Of a stretch of 64,000 nt of DNA, positions 25,197-34,177 are shown one piece after another. The stretch is from PLanc-01 sp035342095 (GTDB lineage: Bacteria; Planctomycetota; Phycisphaerae; Sedimentisphaerales; Anaerobacaceae). The notes below the pieces were generated by a model. The model saw only the letters and a program-made list of their open reading frames with translations, had not been told where the DNA came from and did no database searches. A program made the position numbers and the translations under genes. The first letter of the stretch is position 1; each line of letters begins with the position of its first letter. The stretch lies in assembly GCA_035342095.1 (NCBI GenBank), contig DAOQWL010000021.1, positions 1 to 64,000 of the forward strand, in the 5' to 3' direction.

Positions 25197-26477
25197 CTAC
25201 TCGTGCCGCAGCGCGATGATCGGATCCACCTTGGCGGCGTGAATGGCCGGGTACAGGCCGAAGAGGATGCCGATGCTCATGCTGATCAGCATGGGCAGGA
25301 GGATCCCTTTCCACGTGAGGATGGTGATCATGCCGGAGAAATGCGTGATCAGTCTTGGGATCAGGGCGCCGATCCCCAGGCCGATGAAGCCTCCCGTCGT
25401 GGAGAGCACGACGGTCTCCACGAGGAACTGGTAGATGATCTGCCGTCGCTTGGCGCCGATGGCCCTTCGGATGCCGATCTCGCGGGTCCGCTCGGTGACC
25501 GAGGCCAGCATGATGTTCATGATCCCGATGCCGCCGACCAAGAGACTGATGCCAGCGATGGAGCCCAGGACGATGCTCGAACGGCGCTTGGCGTCCTCCG
25601 CCTGGCGCAGCAGCGCGAGCGGCACGCTGATGCTGTAATCCTTCTTCTTGTGGAACTGCGCGAGCATCCGCTCGATGGCCCGGGCGGTCGATTCGACGTT
25701 CCCGATTGTGTCCACCTGGACAATCGCCTGGTGCAGTTCGACCCGCTCGAGCGCTCGCGAGCCCGACGCCGACCGCGTGGACACGTCGCCGAAGTACTGG
25801 CGCGCAATCGCGATGGGGACATAGGCATCGACCTGGTCATCGGGCATCTGGAGGTCTCCCGCCTTGCCGCCCTCGCTTTTCACGATGCCGACGATCTGGA
25901 AGCAGTTGCCGCCGATTCGGATCCATTCGCCGACGCTGTGCCTGGTGGCCAGGAGTCTCCTGGCGCCGTACTCGGTCAAGACCACGGCGGGGGCCGGCGC
26001 CGCCTCGCTGATCGGCAACAGAACCCTGCCGGCCAGGACCTCGCGATTGACCAGATCGAACCAGTCCGGCGTGGTCCCCACGACGCGGACCTCCAGGGTC
26101 TGCTCCCCGAGACGGGCGTCCTGGCGCAGCAGTTTCACCGGCGCGGTCCGTTCCACGTGCTTGAGGCTCTCGGCCATTCGCAGTTGGTCCTCGTAGGTCA
26201 GGCCGTAGATGCTCATGCCCGCCGACGTGCGGTTCATGCTCGCCGACTGGTCCTCGGCCGGCTTGATGGACGAGACGATGATGTTGTTGCTGCCGAGCTT
26301 GCGGATCTGCTCGAGGGCCTCCTTCCCAGCCCCTTCGCCGACCGAGAGCATCGCGACCACGCTGCCCACGCCGAACACGACGCCCAGCATGGTCAGAAAC
26401 GACCGCAGCTTGTGGAGGAGCAGGTTCTCCAGGCCGGAGCGGATGTTCCGGACGATTTTGATCGTGTGCCACGTCAT
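25197..26477 (-). CDS. MacB/FtsX-type ABC transporter permease
   Basis: A membrane helix at about residue 25 (LHKLRSFLTMLGVVFGVGSV) is followed by a large periplasmic MacB core (residues about 50-275). Three C-terminal helices follow (SIVLGSIAGISLLVGGIGIM, VETVVLSTTGGFIGLGIGAL, LPMLISMSIGILFGLYPAI), the FtsX-family layout. No ATPase domain is fused and none is encoded nearby, so the nucleotide-binding subunit must lie elsewhere. Its start overlaps the stop of the adaptor gene (ATGA), indicating one operon for export of a small molecule, peptide or lipoprotein. It is convergent with gyrB with only 36 bases between. Confidence 0.9.
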   Translation of the reverse strand: MTWHTIKIVRNIRSGLENLLLHKLRSFLTMLGVVFGVGSVVAMLSVGEGAGKEALEQIRKLGSNNIIVSSIKPAEDQSASMNRTSAGMSIYGLTYEDQLRMAESLKHVERTAPVKLLRQDARLGEQTLEVRVVGTTPDWFDLVNREVLAGRVLLPISEAAPAPAVVLTEYGARRLLATRHSVGEWIRIGGNCFQIVGIVKSEGGKAGDLQMPDDQVDAYVPIAIARQYFGDVSTRSASGSRALERVELHQAIVQVDTIGNVESTARAIERMLAQFHKKKDYSISVPLALLRQAEDAKRRSSIVLGSIAGISLLVGGIGIMNIMLASVTERTREIGIRRAIGAKRRQIIYQFLVETVVLSTTGGFIGLGIGALIPRLITHFSGMITILTWKGILLPMLISMSIGILFGLYPAIHAAKVDPIIALRHE

Positions 26478-28396
26478 GGTTCCTGCTCCGGGCCCATTCT
26501 CTCTTTGAAGAACTCAATCCTCTCTTCCATGGACATGTTCTTGAGCTTCTCCTTCTCTTCTTCGGAGAGGTTCTTCATGATCTCCATGGCCTTCTGCATC
26601 TGCTTGTTCATCTGCTCCTGCTGCTGGGGAGTCAGGTTCGGCATGCCCGGCGGCATCTGGCCGGGGGCCATGCCGGGGAAACCCTGCCCGGGCGTGGGAG
26701 CCGGCGCTGCTGCCGACGGGCCGGCCGGGGTCGGAGCCGATGGCGTCGCCTGTGGGCCGGCGCCCGCGGGAGCGGGACCCGGACCCGGACTTGGCTGCCG
26801 GGAGGCGTCCAGTCGCGTGCGAACTTGCTGGTCGATCCCGTCCGTCTTGTCACCGGCGGCACTCGGCTCCGCGCCGCCGGCCGCCGCGACTTCCACGGAA
26901 GAAGACCTCAGCGGTGGATCGAGCACGACCGCTTCGCCTTCCGCCAGCCCGCTGACGATCCGGACCATCCGATTGTTGTCCAGGCCGATCTCGACCTTGC
27001 GGGGCACGACCTCCTTGCCCTCCAGCAGGTACACTGTCGTGTCCCCTCCGACGCGCGTCACCGCCTGCATGGGTATGTAGACCGCATCGTCGTACTGCTC
27101 GACGATGATCTCCGCTTTGCAGGTCATCCCGGACCGCAGGGCCGGATCGTCTGTGTCCAGGTGAATCTGCGTATTGAAGACCTTCAGATCAGGGTTGAGG
27201 AACATGCCCGTCGAGTCCGGCAGCGGGGCCACCAGGCCCACCGTTCCGAGGAACCGCTTTCCCGGCAACGTCTCGAGGGTAATGACCGCCGGTTGGCCGA
27301 CCCGCACCTTGGCCAGGCTCGCCTCGTGAACGCCGACCTCCGCCATGGTCGAATTGCCCATGGGCAGGTAGATCAGCTCCTGCTTCTCGACCACCTGCTG
27401 GCCTTCCATCAGGGGCTCCCTCATCATGCTCGCCAGGCCGCCCTTCGTGCTGGTGGCGTAGACGACCAGCCCGTCGCTTGGCGCACGGATCGTCGTTTTC
27501 GTGAGCTGATCCAGGATCTTCTCGAGCTTCTGCTGCTGGCGAGTGTATTCAGCCTCCTTGGCCGTCAGGTCGGTCTGGGCCTGTCTCTTGTCCGAGTCGG
27601 CCTTGCGCCGGGCGCGATCCAGCGCCGAGGCCGCCTGCTGCACGTCGCTCTGAAGCTGGCGGATCTGCCGTGGGTGCGTGTACTCCTGCAGGAGTTTGAG
27701 TTCCGCCTCGGCGAGTTCCACCTCGAGCTTCTTTCGCTTGACCGCGATCTCGTCGGACGCCTTTTCCGTCTCGGACAGGTACTTCTCTTCGAACAGCTTC
27801 ACGGACCAGGCCAGCGTTTGCTGGGCTCGTCCCAGTTCCTCCTTTGCCAGCGTGATCCGCTTGTTCACCTCGTTGACGTCTTTGGGATACTGGCCCTCCT
27901 CGTATTTGCGGAGGTCTTGCCTGGCGAACTCCACCGCCAGTTCGGCCTCATTGACGTCGCTGTCGGCCTGGCTGGTGACGATAGCCAGATTCTCTCTGGC
28001 GTTGACATACGCCGCCTCGGTGTTCCGGACGCGGATTTCCTGATCGATCTTGTTGTCCTGGAGCGTGCTGGCGTCCAGCTCGACGAGCAGATCCCCCTTC
28101 TTGACGTGGGTGCCTTCGCGGACGAGGGTGATGATCGAGGTCCGGCCCTCGACCTCGTTCTTGATGATGAGCTGATCGCGGGCCTTGATCGAGCCGGACT
28201 CGACGACGCTGATCGTCAGGGGACCGCGCTTGGCCGGGAAGGTCGCGACGTCCTGCGCCGACTTGTCACTGCCTCGGACCACGGTGAGCCAGACGGCGCC
28301 GCTCACGACGATCGCCACGACCACGAGAGCGGCAATCACCTTGGGCATCGTATGTCGGTTCCCCGTTCCGCTTGTCTGCTCAGCCGTACCGGCCAT
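26474..28396 (-). CDS. Periplasmic adaptor (HlyD/MacA family) of the export system
   Basis: An N-terminal membrane anchor (VIAALVVVAIVVSGAVWL) is followed by a lipoyl half (GTHVKKGDLLVELDASTLQD), a long coiled-coil hairpin (residues about 100-260, rich in A, E, Q and K) and beta-barrel domains. MacA-type adaptors link an inner-membrane permease to an outer-membrane channel. The tail is unusual: about 110 residues of Pro/Gly/Ala-rich sequence, then MPPGMPNLTPQQQEQMNKQM and a charged helix. The ATG at 28396 has GAGGAG eight bases upstream. It is co-transcribed with the overlapping permease gene. Confidence 0.9.
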   Translation of the reverse strand: MAGTAEQTSGTGNRHTMPKVIAALVVVAIVVSGAVWLTVVRGSDKSAQDVATFPAKRGPLTISVVESGSIKARDQLIIKNEVEGRTSIITLVREGTHVKKGDLLVELDASTLQDNKIDQEIRVRNTEAAYVNARENLAIVTSQADSDVNEAELAVEFARQDLRKYEEGQYPKDVNEVNKRITLAKEELGRAQQTLAWSVKLFEEKYLSETEKASDEIAVKRKKLEVELAEAELKLLQEYTHPRQIRQLQSDVQQAASALDRARRKADSDKRQAQTDLTAKEAEYTRQQQKLEKILDQLTKTTIRAPSDGLVVYATSTKGGLASMMREPLMEGQQVVEKQELIYLPMGNSTMAEVGVHEASLAKVRVGQPAVITLETLPGKRFLGTVGLVAPLPDSTGMFLNPDLKVFNTQIHLDTDDPALRSGMTCKAEIIVEQYDDAVYIPMQAVTRVGGDTTVYLLEGKEVVPRKVEIGLDNNRMVRIVSGLAEGEAVVLDPPLRSSSVEVAAAGGAEPSAAGDKTDGIDQQVRTRLDASRQPSPGPGPAPAGAGPQATPSAPTPAGPSAAAPAPTPGQGFPGMAPGQMPPGMPNLTPQQQEQMNKQMQKAMEIMKNLSEEEKEKLKNMSMEERIEFFKERMGPEQEP

Positions 28397-28480
28397 GTTC
28401 GATCTCCTCGAATTCTCCTTGCCCTGTCCGAATGCGCCAACGCTCGTGGAACATCATACAACAGATTGGATCCAAAAGCA

Positions 28481-28505
28481 AAGCCGGGCTGTGCTGACCC
28501 GGCTT
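28481..28505 (-). terminator. Intrinsic terminator downstream of the anti-sigma gene
   Basis: On the minus strand an AAGCCGGG/CCCGGCTT hairpin is followed by TGCTTTTGG. It lies 28 bases past the stop codon of the anti-sigma gene and before the adaptor gene. A hairpin with the same stem follows the paralogous locus at 33232-33256. Confidence 0.65.
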
Positions 28506-28532
28506 CGCTGATTTGGCCACAGGATCGTCGGT

Positions 28533-29993
28533 CTACTTGGGCAATGCCGCCTCGAGCTTGGCGAGGGCGTCGGCATCGACCGTCTCCGCGTGCAGGTCGC
28601 CGAAGATGACGCGGTATTGGTTGTCCGAAAGCTTCCAACGCATCAGCGGCAGTTCGATATCGTTCGGCGTGACCACGTCGCCGCGGTAGACCGGGTCCTT
28701 TTGCTGCTGGCTCAGGATCATGGTGAACATGTTCAGGGCCATGAGCTTCATCATTCGTTCCTGGCCGGCCTGGATGGCGGCTTCCTTGGACCCCCCTGCA
28801 TCCTTGAGTTGCTTGATCTCCTCGCGCCACTGCTGTGCGGCAGGACGATCGCTCGTGGTCATGGCCTCGGCGATCTCCATCGAGAGTTGTCGCAGGCCGT
28901 CGCTATCGACCGCCTTCGGGTAGTGCCCCGTGAACTCCACCACCACGCGCAGCGCCTCGATGAACCCTCTCTCACTGAAGGACATCTGCATCCCGTCCAT
29001 CCGATCCGCCGTGAAGCCGGCGGGGATCTCGGGCTCGAACGTGCTGGCATCGATCGGCGCGTCCCACTGGTAATCATAGTCGACGGCGCTGGCCCGGATG
29101 CCTTCGCCGACCTCCATCTCGGTCTCGGACCGGACCGGCAGCCAGGTCTCCACATCGACCCACAACGTCCCGCGTATACTCTTGAACGCGCCGCTCATGA
29201 AGCCTGGATCCGTGGTCTCGAATCCCTGGACCTTCCTGCCGTCGATCACCGAGGGCCCCAGCTCCCGGTACTGGTGCCCCAGCATCATCTTGACGATCTC
29301 CCGCGGGTCGCGGTTCTTGGTCTGTGCATTTTCCAGCGTCGCGTCGTCGAACGTCATCCGACCATACTGTTTGTCCGCCAGGTTGATCGTGACTACGATC
29401 TTCTTCTGCGGCAGCACGTACGTCCTGAGTTGGATCGGCGTCTCGCGGCCGTCCTGCGAGTGCGTGCCGATCTGATCGATCCGCATCCCGTAGTCATTCG
29501 ACACGAACACGGTGCTCTCGATCTTGGTCGTGCCTGTCATGGAGTCTTCCGTCGTCATCTTCGTCTTGTACACGTACGCCTGAATCTGCTCGACTCTGGC
29601 CAGGACTTGGGCCAACGCGATGGACTCGGTGCCTGTCCAGAACATCATGCCAATTGCACAGGCAACGATCACAATCGCTGCGGCTGCTATCTTTGCCATG
29701 GGATTTCTCATAATCAGTCTCCTGATGCGAAGGCCCATCCCGGCCTGTGCGGCCGACTTGAGCCTTGCGCTCTGTTCTCGAATGATCCGGTTCATCACGT
29801 CGTCTTCGACGCTGCTTTGGGCCAGCGCCTTGCCGTTGCCGACCAGGCGTTCTCGAAGGGTCTGCAGCCCCTTGAGTTCCGCCCGGCACGCTTCACACGT
29901 CTTGAGGTGTTCCTTGACGGCCTGCTTCTGCGTATCGTCCAGCAGCCCTTCGAGGCCCGCCACCAACAGTTCCTTGCATTCTGCGCAGTTCAT
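28533..29993 (-). CDS. Zinc-finger anti-sigma factor with LolA/RseB-like extracytoplasmic domain
   Basis: The N-terminus has a zf-HC2 zinc finger (Cys3, Cys6, His29, Cys33, Cys36 in CAEC and HLKTCEAC) that normally binds and blocks an ECF sigma factor. A membrane helix at about residues 100-120 (IAAAAIVIVACAIGMMFW) leads to a periplasmic domain resembling lipoprotein-sorting/RseB folds. The segment WKLSDNQYRVIFGDLHAETV at the end is also recognisable at the end of the decayed locus at 33284-34177. Its ATG overlaps the sigma stop codon (ATGA), so the two are coupled. The signal sensed is unknown. Confidence 0.85.
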   Translation of the reverse strand: MNCAECKELLVAGLEGLLDDTQKQAVKEHLKTCEACRAELKGLQTLRERLVGNGKALAQSSVEDDVMNRIIREQSARLKSAAQAGMGLRIRRLIMRNPMAKIAAAAIVIVACAIGMMFWTGTESIALAQVLARVEQIQAYVYKTKMTTEDSMTGTTKIESTVFVSNDYGMRIDQIGTHSQDGRETPIQLRTYVLPQKKIVVTINLADKQYGRMTFDDATLENAQTKNRDPREIVKMMLGHQYRELGPSVIDGRKVQGFETTDPGFMSGAFKSIRGTLWVDVETWLPVRSETEMEVGEGIRASAVDYDYQWDAPIDASTFEPEIPAGFTADRMDGMQMSFSERGFIEALRVVVEFTGHYPKAVDSDGLRQLSMEIAEAMTTSDRPAAQQWREEIKQLKDAGGSKEAAIQAGQERMMKLMALNMFTMILSQQQKDPVYRGDVVTPNDIELPLMRWKLSDNQYRVIFGDLHAETVDADALAKLEAALPK

Positions 29994-30529
29994 GCTTGCA
30001 CCTCATTGACAGTCTGCCCGTGCAGGGAATCCCGCAGCAGGGCATAGGCCCGCGAAAGCGTCTTGGTCACCGTGCCCAGGGGCGTATCGAGCTTCTCCGC
30101 GATCCCGCTGCACGATAGTCCGCCGTAATATCGCAGCAGAATCACCGTTCGATACGCCTCGGGCAAGGCCGCAATCGCCGCTTCGAGAGCGTAATCCTGA
30201 GAGAGTTCCGGCTGGGGCGTCTCTTCACAGAACGCGCGGACGGACTCGCGCTTGCGGCGAATTTGCTCCGCTCGCTGCTGCTCTTTCGCCACGTTGTCGG
30301 CGATGCCGAGCAGCCACGCGAGGAACGATCCGGGCTTCTTGAGCTTGTCCATCTTGAAATACGCCCGAACCAGAGCTTCCTGGGCGGCCTCCTCAGCCCG
30401 ATCTCTGCGACCCAACTTGCCGGCAAGATGGGCGAGCAGGAGCGGCTGATACCGCCGCACCAGGTGGCGAAAGTCGTCTGGATGGCCATCCAAACATCGC
30501 TCGACATAGTACTTGTCTGTTTCCGTCAT
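29990..30529 (-). CDS. ECF-type RNA polymerase sigma factor (intact pair with zinc-finger anti-sigma)
   Basis: Region 2 (DFRHLVRRYQPLLLAHLAGK, EEAAQEALVRAYFKM) and region 4 (LPEAYRTVILLRYYGGLSCS, GIAEKLDTPLGTVTKTLSRA) are complete. The ATG at 30529 has GAGGTG five bases upstream. A longer frame to 30682 carries an implausible Arg-rich leader and was rejected. It is coupled to the anti-sigma gene. This locus is a useful intact reference for the broken sigma/anti-sigma locus at 33284-34639. Confidence 0.92.
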   Translation of the reverse strand: MTETDKYYVERCLDGHPDDFRHLVRRYQPLLLAHLAGKLGRRDRAEEAAQEALVRAYFKMDKLKKPGSFLAWLLGIADNVAKEQQRAEQIRRKRESVRAFCEETPQPELSQDYALEAAIAALPEAYRTVILLRYYGGLSCSGIAEKLDTPLGTVTKTLSRAYALLRDSLHGQTVNEVQA

Positions 30530-30710
30530 GAGACACCTCAGCAAACTCTCAAGGACCACGTTCTCGTTATATAGTGCAGCCCGAGCCGGTTTTGCGACAG
30601 GAAACCTGGCCGAAAGGGGGGAATGATCGTGTACACGCGCCGGAGCAGTTGCGCGAGGGGAACGCCGACGAACACGCTTCATGAGTGACCTCTCCTCCTC
30701 GGGCCGGACG

Positions 30711-30740
30711 CCTCACTTCGTTCAGCAGGACGAGAAGGCC
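30711..30740 (-). repeat. Repeat family G, copy 2
   Basis: The plus-strand sequence CCTCACTTCGTTCAGCAGGA then CGAGAAGG is the reverse orientation of the GCTGAACGAAGTGA core at 13698. It lies just past the end of rnhA. A near copy is at 39296-39325. Confidence 0.6.
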
Positions 30741-30744
30741 GGGC

Positions 30745-31221
30745 CTATCTCTCGTATCCCTCGTCCGGAGGCAGGTCCTTGCTCGCCGCCGCCCGTTTCG
30801 AGAGTTCGTCGCAGATCTCGTTCCACCGGTGTCCGGCGTGGCCCTTGACCCACACGAACTTCACCGTGTGACGCGCACAGGCAGTCAGCAGTCGCTCCCA
30901 GAGGTCCGGATTGACGGCCTCGTCTGTCTTGTTTCGCCGCCAGCCGTGGGCCTTCCATCGTTCGACCCAGCCCAGGCTCATCGCGTCCACGAGGTACTTC
31001 GAGTCGCTGTGGAGCGTCACCGCGCAGGGGCTCTTGAGGGCCTCCAGGGCCACGATGGCGCCCATGATCTCCATCCGGTTATTGGTCGTGAGCCGGAACC
31101 CGCCCGAAAGGCGCTTCTCGTGCTCGCCGTAGCGGAGCACGACGCCGTACCCGCCGGGACCGGGATTGCCGAGGCACCCGCCGTCTGTGTAGATACTGAC
31201 GCTCTTCTTCTGGTCCTGCAT
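30745..31221 (-). CDS. rnhA: Ribonuclease HI
   Basis: The enzyme cuts RNA in RNA-DNA hybrids, for example primers and R-loops. The carboxylate set is visible: Asp in SIYTDGGCLGNPGPGGYG, Glu in NNRMEIMGAI, Asp in LHSDSKYLVDAM and Asp in the helix WNEICDELSKRAA after VKGHAGH. The basic handle region (WVERWKAHGWRR) seen in E. coli-type enzymes is present. At 158 residues the length is typical. The ATG at 31221 was chosen because upstream in-frame codons belong to a shadow of the neighbouring gene. It follows the alpha-galactosidase gene on the same strand, with 20 bases between. Confidence 0.95.
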   Translation of the reverse strand: MQDQKKSVSIYTDGGCLGNPGPGGYGVVLRYGEHEKRLSGGFRLTTNNRMEIMGAIVALEALKSPCAVTLHSDSKYLVDAMSLGWVERWKAHGWRRNKTDEAVNPDLWERLLTACARHTVKFVWVKGHAGHRWNEICDELSKRAAASKDLPPDEGYER

Positions 31222-31241
31222 GGTCGAGGCGATTTGGATTC

Positions 31242-33077
31242 CTATTGCTGCGTTGAGTGTGAAATGGGAGTGAGCCGATAAAGCCCTGCGCCGTGGAAAG
31301 GCAGGTCGCGAGTGAACTCCTTCTCGAAGACGCCCAGGTCTTGGCGCGAATACAAGTCGCGAATCCGCGCGGGACCGGAGACACCCGCCTCCGTCAGCGA
31401 GACAGCGACCGTCGCGCTGTGCGGCACGGGTACGAGGGCCTGATCCGAATAGACCACGAATCGCACCGATCCGCGGCCGCGACTGCCGACGTCCATCGCA
31501 GCGGTGGCCTTGAACGTCGTGTAACCGGCCGGCAGGTCGTACTCGATGAGCGACGGCGCGTGCGTGCCGATGCCGTACGCGACGGGCGACCCGCCCTGCG
31601 TGAGGTCTTGTCCCGAGGCGTTCTTGCCGACGCGGGTCTCGCCCCAGCCGGCGGTGGCGCGGACCCACGGGAGGTCCGTCAGTCTCTTCTCGCCCTCGGG
31701 ACCTATCAGCCTGGGCTCGATCCAGTCGGCGTGGTCGTAGTCGAACCCGTCGTCTGCGGTCGTGACCTGGAGGAACAGCTTGCTCGCGCCGCGGATGTCC
31801 GCGGGGACTTCCACAGACCGGCCGGGCTCCCTGCCTCGGAGGACTTCGCTGGTGAAGAGCGCCTTGCTGTGGTCGAAGCCGTCGCCCGGCTCGCGAGCGT
31901 TGAACATCGCCAGGTACTTGTCCTGCGAGTCGGGCACATCGGCGGTCCACGCGACGAGGTCATCCCGCCGGAACAACTGGCGATTGTTGACGCTGTGCTG
32001 ATCGACCGCCAGGACCTCATCGTTCGTGATCAGCGACAGGGTGAAGTCGTCGTTCCAGGGGAGATGCCCGCCGAACATCAGGGGCGCGCGGACGATGCAG
32101 AACAGCGTCATCAGCGTCACCTGCTCGTCGCGTGTGAACTTCGTCCAGCCCTTGTTCATCCGCGGCCCGACGTGGATGGCTCCCAGGGGCAGCATATCGG
32201 GATCGGGCCAGTGTCCCGGCCCGATGTACGGCGACCAGCGGTCACAGATCTCGAATTCCTGTTTCAGCAGGGGCCAACTGTCCCAGAAATCGTCGGTGAG
32301 ACGCCAGAGGTTGGCGTGGGTCGCGACGTGCTGCGCGACCTCGAAGGGCGTCGCGCCGGGCGACGTGCTGAGCACGATGGGCCGGCCGCAACGGTCGATG
32401 GCCTTGCGAATGGCCTCGATCTCTGGCTTCTGGCTGGTATACGGTCGCGACAGGTCGTCCACCTTCACGTAATCGACGTCCCAGTCGGCGATCAGCTTGA
32501 AGACCGAATCGTAGTAGGCCTGCGCGCCGGGCTTGGACATATCGACGCCGTACATGTCGGGATTCCAGGGACAGGTGCTGCTCGTGTTCGCAATGGCGGA
32601 GGCGGTCGTCTCGGCGCCGAGGATGCGGCAGTCGCGCTTCACCGCTTCGCGCGGGATGCCGCGCATCAGGTGGATGCCGAACTTGAGTCCCTTGGCGTGT
32701 ACGTAGTCGGCCAGGGGTTTGAAGCCCTTGCCGTCGGCGGACGACGGGAACTTGGCGACGACCGGCCACAACCGGCCGTACTCGTCCAGCACGGGCTTGG
32801 GATTCGCAGCGTAGTCCCAACCCCTCGATTGTGGCTCGTACCACTGGATATCGACCACGATATACTGCCACCCGTGCGACGCGAGGCGCTCGGCCATGTA
32901 GTCCGCGTTGGCCTTGGTCTGCTCCTCCGTTACGGTCGCGCCGAAGCAGTCCCAACTGTTCCACCCCATCGGCGGCCTCGGTGCCCACGCATGGAACGCC
33001 TTCGTCTCGATCACCGGTGCCTGGGAGACCCACAGACTCGCCGCAGCACATGTCATGAGTATCAACGGTTGTATCAT
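31242..33077 (-). CDS. Secreted GH27 alpha-galactosidase with an NPCBM-like insertion
   Basis: A signal peptide (MIQPLILMTCAAASLWVSQA) is followed by the GH27 hallmark PRPPMGWNSWDCFGATVTEE. The nucleophile region is DVDYVKVDDLSRP and the acid/base region RLTDDFWDSW. The family hydrolyses alpha-galactosides, or sometimes beta-L-arabinopyranosides. The C-terminal beta domain starts with YLAMFNAREP and finishes with RIRDLYSRQDLG. Between these lies a carbohydrate-binding NPCBM-like module (GASKLFLQVTTADDGFDYDH to GYTTFKATAAMD), so a domain is inserted in a domain. The ATG at 33077 has GAGGA nine bases upstream. An ATG at 33086 is possible. Confidence 0.9.
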   Translation of the reverse strand: MIQPLILMTCAAASLWVSQAPVIETKAFHAWAPRPPMGWNSWDCFGATVTEEQTKANADYMAERLASHGWQYIVVDIQWYEPQSRGWDYAANPKPVLDEYGRLWPVVAKFPSSADGKGFKPLADYVHAKGLKFGIHLMRGIPREAVKRDCRILGAETTASAIANTSSTCPWNPDMYGVDMSKPGAQAYYDSVFKLIADWDVDYVKVDDLSRPYTSQKPEIEAIRKAIDRCGRPIVLSTSPGATPFEVAQHVATHANLWRLTDDFWDSWPLLKQEFEICDRWSPYIGPGHWPDPDMLPLGAIHVGPRMNKGWTKFTRDEQVTLMTLFCIVRAPLMFGGHLPWNDDFTLSLITNDEVLAVDQHSVNNRQLFRRDDLVAWTADVPDSQDKYLAMFNAREPGDGFDHSKALFTSEVLRGREPGRSVEVPADIRGASKLFLQVTTADDGFDYDHADWIEPRLIGPEGEKRLTDLPWVRATAGWGETRVGKNASGQDLTQGGSPVAYGIGTHAPSLIEYDLPAGYTTFKATAAMDVGSRGRGSVRFVVYSDQALVPVPHSATVAVSLTEAGVSGPARIRDLYSRQDLGVFEKEFTRDLPFHGAGLYRLTPISHSTQQ

Positions 33078-33101
33078 CTGTTCCATTCCTCGAACGAAGA
33101 T

Positions 33102-33167
33102 GGTGCGTGATACACACCCTACAGCCAGCGATGATGCGTTATTCGTAGGGTGCGTACCACGCACCGC
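33102..33167. repeat. Repeat family F, copy 1
   Basis: GGTGCGTGATACACACCCTA with C and, inverted, GTAGGGTGCGTACCACGCAC with C are arms with two mismatches around a 24-base loop. It lies in the alpha-galactosidase leader. A single arm, GGTGCGCGGTACGCACCC, occurs at 39377-39394. Confidence 0.7.
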
Positions 33168-33231
33168 TTGAATCAGCCGACGATTGTACCGGCTCTCTGC
33201 ATCGAATACCAGACCGCGCGGGCGCATGAAG

Positions 33232-33256
33232 AAGCCGGGCGACGGGGGCCCGGCTT
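33232..33256 (-). terminator. GC-rich hairpin after the decayed anti-sigma locus
   Basis: AAGCCGGGC and GCCCGGCTT pair around a short loop, 28 bases past the stop at 33284. This is the same stem and the same distance as the terminator behind the intact anti-sigma gene (28481-28505). Only CTTCTTCAT follows on the minus strand, so termination may be weak. Confidence 0.45.
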
Positions 33257-33283
33257 GGTCCTGTTGTGGCAATCCGCGTAGGA

Positions 33284-34177
33284 TCACTTCGGCAGGTTCT
33301 GTGGGTCCACGTCCGCGACGTGCAGGTCGGCGTAGATGACCCGCCAAGTCGCAGAGCCCTGCGGCTGGTACCAGAAGATCGGCGTCGCGGGGTCGCCGAG
33401 GGAGACATTCTGGCCGGCGTATCGCCACGTGCCTGCGGGCAGTTGGCCGATGAAGACCATGCCCTGGTACATCACCTGCGGCTGGCGCTCGGCGCCGTAG
33501 GCGGGTGCGTACGGGCCGACGAACTTCTTCTCCTGGGCCATCTGTATCGCGATGCGTGCGATGTCCGGCCCGTTCACAGTCGGCGGGAACGTCGCGTCGA
33601 CCGTCCAGTTCGACCACAGGCGAAGGAACTCGACGAAGTCCCGCTCGGTCACTTTGGAGACATCCGCCGCGACTTGGACCGGCGTGTATCCCTCCGGCGG
33701 CTCCAGCGTGAAGAACGAGTCCGGCAGCGCGACATCGAACTGGAAATCGCTCAGGATCGTGTTCATCCCCGGCGCGCCCGCGAACTCCAGCTCCGCCCGG
33801 ACAAGCTGCCCGGTCTTCGGATCGGCCCAGACTCTCGTCGTCGTATCTTTTTGGTGGACCTCGAAGCCATCCAGCACTCGCCTGTCGATTTCCCTGGCCC
33901 CTAGCGCCGTGTCCGCCTGCGCGGGGAGGTTCCTGAGCTGTTCAACGGTCGCCCACGGGTCTTTGCCTGGGTCCTCGTCCAGATTGGCTATCTCGAACAC
34001 CACGTAGCTCTTCGTGGCCGGGACGAGACTGATGCCTTTGGCTCCGCTGCCCGTGGATTCGACCACGGTGACGTAGCCGTCGGCTGTCGCGGTTCGCACG
34101 TGGCCGGTGTCGCGATACGCGATGTCCAGACGCACGGTCGGCTCGGAACAACCCAGGAGCTGGGCGATCTCGGCGGT
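33284..34177 (-). pseudogene. Sigma region 4.2 fused to the C-terminal part of an anti-sigma ectodomain (decayed)
   Basis: This is the direct in-frame continuation of the sigma fragment at 34178-34639 beyond a TAA codon. It begins TAEIAQLLGCSEPTVR, a clear region 4.2 helix-turn-helix. Without any stop it then becomes an extracytoplasmic LolA/RseB-like domain (TATADGYVTVVES, SLVPATKSYVVFEI, FFTLEPPEGYTP), ending with WRVIYADLHVADVDPQNLPK. That ending matches the end of the intact anti-sigma protein at 28533 (YRVIFGDLHAETVDADALAK). The zinc finger, membrane helix and start of the ectodomain are missing, so a deletion joined the two genes. Translation could start at a GTG at 34135, giving a cytoplasmic orphan domain. 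It is probably non-functional. Confidence 0.75.
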
